NCBI GenBank assembly: GCA_002397355.1 | Contig: DHAI01000119.1 | Span: 382 to 10,238, forward strand | DNA length: 9,857 bases | Direction: 5' to 3' | DNA from: Ruminococcaceae bacterium UBA4958 | Lineage (GTDB): Bacteria > Bacillota > Clostridia > Oscillospirales > Acutalibacteraceae | Part shown: piece by piece, positions 7,038-9,857 of the stretch | Layout of the letters: the number at the start of each line of letters is the position of its first letter | Position numbering within the stretch: position 1 is the stretch's first letter | Notes under the pieces: model-generated | Database searches by the model: none | What the model was told of the DNA's origin: nothing | What the model saw: only the letters and a program-made list of their open reading frames with translations | Program-made: the position numbers and the translations under genes

Positions 7038-7363
7038 AAGTTCGTTCCTCCTCGATCTGACGCGCTCAGTTTCCGGAGAGCTTCCGCAAATCCCCTGTCA
7101 TTTACCGCGATTACGCCCGTTCGTTTCCCCAGGGCGGCTTCCACTTCGTCCATTCCCGCTTCCAGCGGCGCTGCGGGCACGCCGGCGTTTTCCGCCTCCG
7201 CCCGCACCGTCTCGCCCGTCCTGCGGGAGAGGTCCGCGGAAAGAAGGACCAGTTTGGCCCGGCGCCTTCGCACCGCCTGCTTCGCGGCTTCCGCTCCGAG
7301 GTCCAGTTTCCCGGCCCTGCGGGCGATGCCCAGCAGGTTCATCAGACGTTTATTTGTTTCCAA
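7034..7363 (-). CDS. ylxQ: YlxQ, L7Ae/L30e-family RNA-binding protein
   Basis: This 109-residue protein belongs to the YlxQ branch of the L7Ae/L30e/S12e/Gadd45 family, whose members bind kink-turn-like RNA; the cellular role of YlxQ is not firmly established. Visible family features are the opening [17 protein letters not shown], the central [14 protein letters not shown] and the closing [15 protein letters not shown]. The start is TTG at 7363, supported by GGAGGAGG (7370-7377) with a 6-base spacer. This places the start inside the last codons of ylxR (14-base overlap). Its stop overlaps the infB start in an ATGA. The tight overlaps on both sides suggest coupled translation with rnpM and infB. 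The position between ylxR and infB is the usual one in Firmicutes. Confidence 0.92.
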   Translation of the reverse strand: METNKRLMNLLGIARRAGKLDLGAEAAKQAVRRRRAKLVLLSADLSRRTGETVRAEAENAGVPAAPLEAGMDEVEAALGKRTGVIAVNDRGFAEALRKLSASDRGGTNL

Positions 7364-7622
7364 GCAGTTCCTCCTCCAGGCGGTCGTAGATTTCCTCCGG
7401 TATTTTGCACGAGAAGGCCTTTTCCAGCCGGCGCGCTTTCCGCGCGGCTTTCAGGCAGTCCGCGTCTCTGCAGATGTATGCGCCGCGGCCCGGTTTGCGG
7501 CCGGTAAGATCCAGGGAGATTTCCCCTTCCGGCGACTTCACGATGCGTACCAGCTCCCGTTTGGGCTTCATTTCCCCGCAGCCGGCGCACATGCGCAGCG
7601 GCGTTTTCTTTTTTCGGATCAC
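7350..7622 (-). CDS. rnpM: RNase P modulator RnpM (YlxR, DUF448 family)
   Basis: YlxR-family proteins are small RNA-binding proteins; the B. subtilis member has been reported to bind the RNase P RNA and modulate RNase P, hence RnpM, and to affect gene expression more widely. The 90-residue product shows the family pattern: PLRMCAGCGEMKPKRELVRIV (CxxC at residues 12 and 15), a short SLDLTGRKPGRGAYIC hairpin (36-51) and a further Cys at 56, followed by a C-terminal helix. The start is GTG at 7622, with AGAGGGG (7630-7636) 7 bases upstream. It lies 31 bases after nusA and overlaps ylxQ by 14 bases. The family call is strong; the molecular role is by homology only. Confidence 0.93.
   Translation of the reverse strand: MIRKKKTPLRMCAGCGEMKPKRELVRIVKSPEGEISLDLTGRKPGRGAYICRDADCLKAARKARRLEKAFSCKIPEEIYDRLEEELLGNK
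7370..7377 (-). promoter_or_regulatory. ylxQ ribosome binding site (supports the TTG start)
   Basis: GGAGGAGG on the minus strand lies inside the end of ylxR, 6 bases before the TTG at 7363. The next in-frame ATG (codon 8) is too far downstream and would cut into the conserved N-terminus. Confidence 0.8.
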
Positions 7623-7653
7623 GGCGCGTCCCCTCTTTTCCCTGCGGCGTGCG

Positions 7654-8757
7654 TCAGGCCTGCTGCGGCTCTTCGGCCGCGGCGCTGAAGCCGCTCTGCG
7701 GCTTGATGTCGATTTTCCAACCGGTGAGCCGCGCCGCGAGGCGCGCGTTCTGGCCCTTGTTGCCGATGGCGAGCGAAAGCTGGTCGTCCGGCACGCTCAC
7801 GCGGCAGGCGTGGGAGCCGTCGTCGGCGGGGACGACCTCCAGCACGCTGGCGGGCGAAAGGGCGGAGGCGATGAATTTGCACGGATCGTCGCTGTACTCC
7901 ACGATGTCGATCTTCTCCCCGCCGAGCTCCTCCACAATGTGGTTGACGCGCGTCCCCTTCGCGCCGATGCAGGAGCCCACGGCGTCCACGTCGGGGTTGT
8001 GGCTGGTGACGGCGATCTTTGTGCGCGAGCCGGCTTCGCGCGAGATGGCCTTGATCTCGACGGTGCCGTCGTAGATCTCCGGCACCTCCGCCTCGAACAG
8101 GCGGCGCACCAGGTCCGGGTGGATGCGGCTGATGACGACGTGCGGGCCTTTTTCCGTTTCGCGCACGTCCGCCACGTAGACCTTCACATGGCTGCCCACC
8201 GCGAGCGTTTCCCCGGGCACCTGCTCCGTCTTCGGCAGAACGGCCTCGGCCTTGCCGATGGTCAGCGTGGCCGCGCCGGTGCGCGGATCGATCTGCTCCA
8301 CGAGGGCGGTGACGAGCTCCTGGTGCTTGCTTTCGAATTCCTGGAGCATCCTGCTGCGCTCGCCGTCGCGGATGCCCTGGCGGATGATGTTGCGCGCCGT
8401 CATGGCGGCGATGCGGCCGAACTCCTTCGTGTCCAGCGGGACGGAAACGGTCTCGCCGACGCCCGTTTCCGGGTTGACGGCGCGCGCCTTTTCCAGCGTG
8501 ATTTCCTTGCCCGGGTCCGTCACGTCCTCCGCGACCGTCTTGTTGAGGAACACCTCGAACACGCCTTTGGCCTGGTCGGCGTTTACGGTGCAGTTTTCGT
8601 TGCCGTAGCTGTTCTTGCAGGCGGTTGCGATCGCCTTCTTGATGCGGTCCAGCATGAAATCCACGGGGATGCCGCGCTCTTTTTCCAGCAGGGCAAGCGC
8701 CCCGAAAATCTCCGCGCTGCTGTTCGCGGCGGGCTCCGCTTTGCTCTTTTTCTTCAT
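7654..8757 (-). CDS. nusA: Transcription termination/antitermination factor NusA
   Basis: NusA binds RNA polymerase and nascent RNA, promoting pausing, folding of terminator hairpins and antitermination complexes. The 367 residues show the N-terminal polymerase-binding domain (about 14-140, with ALALLEKERGI and ARNIIRQGIRDGERSRM), the S1 domain (about 150-212, with VGSHVKVYVADVRETEKGPHVVISR), and two KH domains with GAKG (265-268) and GNKG (332-335, followed by QNARLAARLTGWKIDI). It lacks the C-terminal acidic repeats of the E. coli protein, as usual in Firmicutes. The ATG at 8757 overlaps the rimP stop as ATGA; GAGG lies 4 bases and GGAGGG 12 bases upstream. The Lys-rich first 13 residues are an extension compared with B. 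subtilis NusA. Confidence 0.98.
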   Translation of the reverse strand: MKKKSKAEPAANSSAEIFGALALLEKERGIPVDFMLDRIKKAIATACKNSYGNENCTVNADQAKGVFEVFLNKTVAEDVTDPGKEITLEKARAVNPETGVGETVSVPLDTKEFGRIAAMTARNIIRQGIRDGERSRMLQEFESKHQELVTALVEQIDPRTGAATLTIGKAEAVLPKTEQVPGETLAVGSHVKVYVADVRETEKGPHVVISRIHPDLVRRLFEAEVPEIYDGTVEIKAISREAGSRTKIAVTSHNPDVDAVGSCIGAKGTRVNHIVEELGGEKIDIVEYSDDPCKFIASALSPASVLEVVPADDGSHACRVSVPDDQLSLAIGNKGQNARLAARLTGWKIDIKPQSGFSAAAEEPQQA

Positions 8758-9254
8758 GATTCCTCAATTCCCTCCAAAAAATCATCATCCCGAAGCCGGA
8801 CGGAAGAGACGTCCTTGCGGGAAATCGTCTTATGTTCTCCCGTTTCGAGGGCGAGGACGAACTCCCCGCCCGAAAAGGAAACCAGCGTGCCGGCAAGCTC
8901 GCGCCGCCCGTCCGCAAGAGGGCGGATCAGGCGCGCCGTCACGCCGGCGCCGAGGTACTGCCGGAAATGTTCCGGCCGGGTGAGCTCCCGGCAGACGCCG
9001 GGGGACGAAACCTCCAGGCAGTACGGCCCGGGCACGGGGTCCCGCTCGTCGAGCGGGCCGTCGATCGCCCGGCTCATGGCCTCGCAGTCCGCGATGCCGA
9101 CGCCCCCGGGCTTGTCGATGAAGATGCGCAGGTACCACGCCCCGCCTTCCCGCACATAGCGCACGTCCCAGATGGAAAGGCCGAGCTTCTCCGCGTACGG
9201 CGCCGCCATCCCGCGCACGGTTTCGGCCACGCCGCCCTTTTTGCCTTCCGACAA
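8754..9254 (-). CDS. rimP: Ribosome maturation factor RimP
   Basis: RimP assists late 30S assembly. The 166-residue product carries the N-terminal domain features AAPYAEKLGLSIWDVRYVREG and WYLRIFIDKPGGVGIADCEAMSRAID, the EVSSPGVCRELTRPEHFRQYLG stretch, and the C-terminal SH3-like barrel ending in DDDFLEGIEES. At the spot where relatives usually have an acidic residue after SSPG, this protein has Cys (SSPGVCREL). The start is assigned to TTG at 9254 because GAGGTG (9263-9268) lies 8 bases upstream and the N-terminus then fits the family. The longer GTG start at 9299 would fall inside the upstream hairpin and add unrelated residues. It opens the operon and overlaps nusA by 4 bases, as in most bacteria. 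Confidence 0.95.
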   Translation of the reverse strand: MSEGKKGGVAETVRGMAAPYAEKLGLSIWDVRYVREGGAWYLRIFIDKPGGVGIADCEAMSRAIDGPLDERDPVPGPYCLEVSSPGVCRELTRPEHFRQYLGAGVTARLIRPLADGRRELAGTLVSFSGGEFVLALETGEHKTISRKDVSSVRLRDDDFLEGIEES

Positions 9255-9262
9255 AATCCATT

Positions 9263-9268
9263 CACCTC
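9263..9268 (-). promoter_or_regulatory. rimP ribosome binding site (decides the TTG start)
   Basis: GAGGTG on the minus strand is 8 bases before the TTG at 9254. An ATG at 9261-9259 is too close to this site and is in a different frame, which does not encode RimP. Confidence 0.75.
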
Positions 9269-9274
9269 GTAATA

Positions 9275-9304
9275 CAAACAAAAGAGCGGGTTGCCCCACT
9301 CTTT
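9275..9304 (-). terminator. Terminator-like hairpin in the rimP leader (candidate attenuator)
   Basis: AAAGAGTGGG (9304-9295) and CCCGCTCTTT (9290-9281) form a 10-bp stem closed by a GCAA (GNRA) tetraloop. One pair is G-U in the minus-strand RNA and would be C-A in the other strand, which favours minus-strand function. The 3' arm ends in TTT and runs into TGTTTG, an interrupted U-tract. The hairpin lies between the predicted promoter and the ribosome binding site, so it would terminate part of the transcripts before the operon, including any read-through from spoVT. In B. subtilis the same operon is reported to be autoregulated through a NusA-dependent terminator in its leader; the interrupted U-tract fits that type, but NusA dependence here is inference. 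Confidence 0.7.
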
Positions 9305-9330
9305 CATCCTCACTTCAATAATTCTTATCA

Positions 9331-9359
9331 AGTTTACCACATCTCCGTGGAAAAAGCAA
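9331..9359 (-). promoter_or_regulatory. Candidate sigma-A promoter for the rimP operon
   Basis: On the minus strand TTGCTT (9359-9354, 4/6 to consensus) and TAAACT (9336-9331, 4/6) are separated by 17 bases, with TGTGG directly before the -10. The predicted start, near 9325, would give a leader of about 70 bases that includes the GNRA hairpin. It lies in the 117-base gap between spoVT and rimP, where a promoter for the operon is expected. Confidence 0.55.
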
Positions 9360-9371
9360 GGCCTTCCGCGT

Positions 9372-9857
9372 TTATTCCTCCAATTGTTTTCCGAGAAACG
9401 CGGCGGCCACCTGCGTGAGCTTCGTAACGGATTCCAGGGGCATGGCGGGGTTTCCCTCCGGCTTCATGACCACCACGGCGCCGGTCACGTCGCTGGAGGC
9501 GAGGATCGGGCAGATGATTTCCGCCGGGCGTTCGATGCCTTCCACGGGGTAGATTTTCTCGTTGTCCGTTCCGATGAACGAGCGGCGCGACTGCACGCAT
9601 TCGTCCAGCTCCTGCGTCACGCGGCGCTCCAGGTATTCCTTGCGCGAGACGCCGGCCGCCGCCACCACGTGGTCGCGGTCGCAGATCACCGTGGGCAGGC
9701 CGGCCGTGCGGTTGAGCACCTCTGCGTACTGGGAGGCGAACGTGGAGAGCTCGCCGACGGGCGAATATTTCTTAAAAATCACGCCGCCCTGCGCGTCGGT
9801 GAAAATTTCAAGAGCGTCGCCCTCGCGGATGCGGAGAGTCCTGCGGATTTCCTTCGG
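9372..9857 (-). CDS. spoVT: Stage V sporulation protein T (SpoVT), 5' end cut by window edge
   Basis: SpoVT is an AbrB-family DNA-binding regulator active in the forespore, where in B. subtilis it tunes sigma-G-dependent genes. The 161 visible residues begin inside the AbrB (swapped-hairpin) domain with PKEIRRTLRIREGDALEIF and continue KKYSPVGEL. A GAF-like sensor domain follows, with VICDRDHVVAAAGVSRKEYL, IICPILASSDVTGAVVVM and the final AAAFLGKQLEE. Compared from memory with the 178-residue B. subtilis protein, about 18 N-terminal residues are outside the window. The stop is TAA at 9374-9372. The gene is separated from rimP by 117 bases with their own promoter and hairpin, so it is probably a separate unit. 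This is direct evidence of an endospore-forming lineage; it is closer to SpoVT than to the short AbrB. Confidence 0.93.
   Translation of the reverse strand, partial: PKEIRRTLRIREGDALEIFTDAQGGVIFKKYSPVGELSTFASQYAEVLNRTAGLPTVICDRDHVVAAAGVSRKEYLERRVTQELDECVQSRRSFIGTDNEKIYPVEGIERPAEIICPILASSDVTGAVVVMKPEGNPAMPLESVTKLTQVAAAFLGKQLEE

Noticed and set aside
4494..7688. A 1064-codon open frame on the plus strand
   Set aside because: It is antisense to infB, ylxQ and ylxR, which are unmistakable. Its translation is rich in His, Val, Asp, Leu and Arg with no recognisable domain, the typical product of reading the opposite strand of GC-rich genes.
7405..9159. A 584-codon plus-strand open frame across ylxR, nusA and rimP
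   Set aside because: It is antisense to three well-supported genes; low-complexity His/Asp/Val/Arg-rich translation and no domain.
9255..9299. A longer rimP starting at GTG 9299
   Set aside because: It would begin inside the terminator-like hairpin and read through the ribosome binding site; the TTG at 9254 has a well-placed site and a family-like N-terminus.
9340..9371. A possible spoVT terminator (imperfect CGCGGAA/TTCCACG arms)
   Set aside because: The stem has a mismatch and a 12-base loop with no T-run after it, and overlaps the candidate rimP promoter; too weak to annotate.
1..9857. Search for a novel defence, mobile or CRISPR system
   Set aside because: No direct repeat arrays, transposase, integrase, toxin-antitoxin pair or unknown protein cassette was found; every substantial coding region belongs to a known housekeeping or sporulation family.

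Overview
This window is a conserved housekeeping block from a GC-rich, spore-forming member of the Firmicutes, most likely class Clostridia and possibly an Oscillospiraceae/Ruminococcaceae-type lineage. The assignment rests on a SpoVT-type sporulation regulator at the right edge, the Firmicute-style run rimP-nusA-ylxR-ylxQ-infB-rbfA-truB-ribF-rpsO-pnp, AGGAGG-type ribosome binding sites, and a strong preference for G or C at third codon positions. The exact genus is not resolved. Every gene reads on the minus strand, so transcription runs from high to low coordinates.

Layout in order of transcription. A 5'-truncated spoVT (9857-9372) is followed by a short gap with a candidate sigma-A promoter (9359-9331) and a terminator-like hairpin (9304-9281) just ahead of rimP. 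The main operon then runs rimP, nusA, rnpM/ylxR, ylxQ, infB, rbfA, truB, ribF, with 4-base ATGA overlaps (rimP/nusA, ylxQ/infB), overlaps of 14 and 17 bases (ylxR/ylxQ, truB/ribF), or short gaps of 31, 32 and 87 bases. After ribF, a good sigma-A promoter starts what looks like a second unit, rpsO and pnp. This unit has a 98-base rpsO leader and a 346-base rpsO-pnp spacer with several strong stem-loops. pnp runs off the left edge after 479 codons.

Functionally the genes cover transcription elongation and termination (NusA), translation initiation (IF-2), 30S maturation (RimP, RbfA, S15), tRNA pseudouridylation (TruB), RNA turnover (PNPase), RNase P modulation (RnpM/YlxR), an L7Ae-type RNA-binding protein (YlxQ) and flavin cofactor synthesis (RibF). 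Grouping them couples production of the transcription and translation machinery. The likely control points are a possible NusA-responsive attenuator before rimP, a possible S15-binding leader before rpsO, and a structured leader before pnp.

No mobile element, CRISPR array, defence system, tRNA or rRNA was seen. The protein content is ordinary. The parts worth a second look are the non-coding RNA structures, especially the 16-bp hairpin and alternative pairings upstream of pnp and the rimP leader hairpin. Several very long plus-strand open frames are antisense shadows of these genes and are not annotated.
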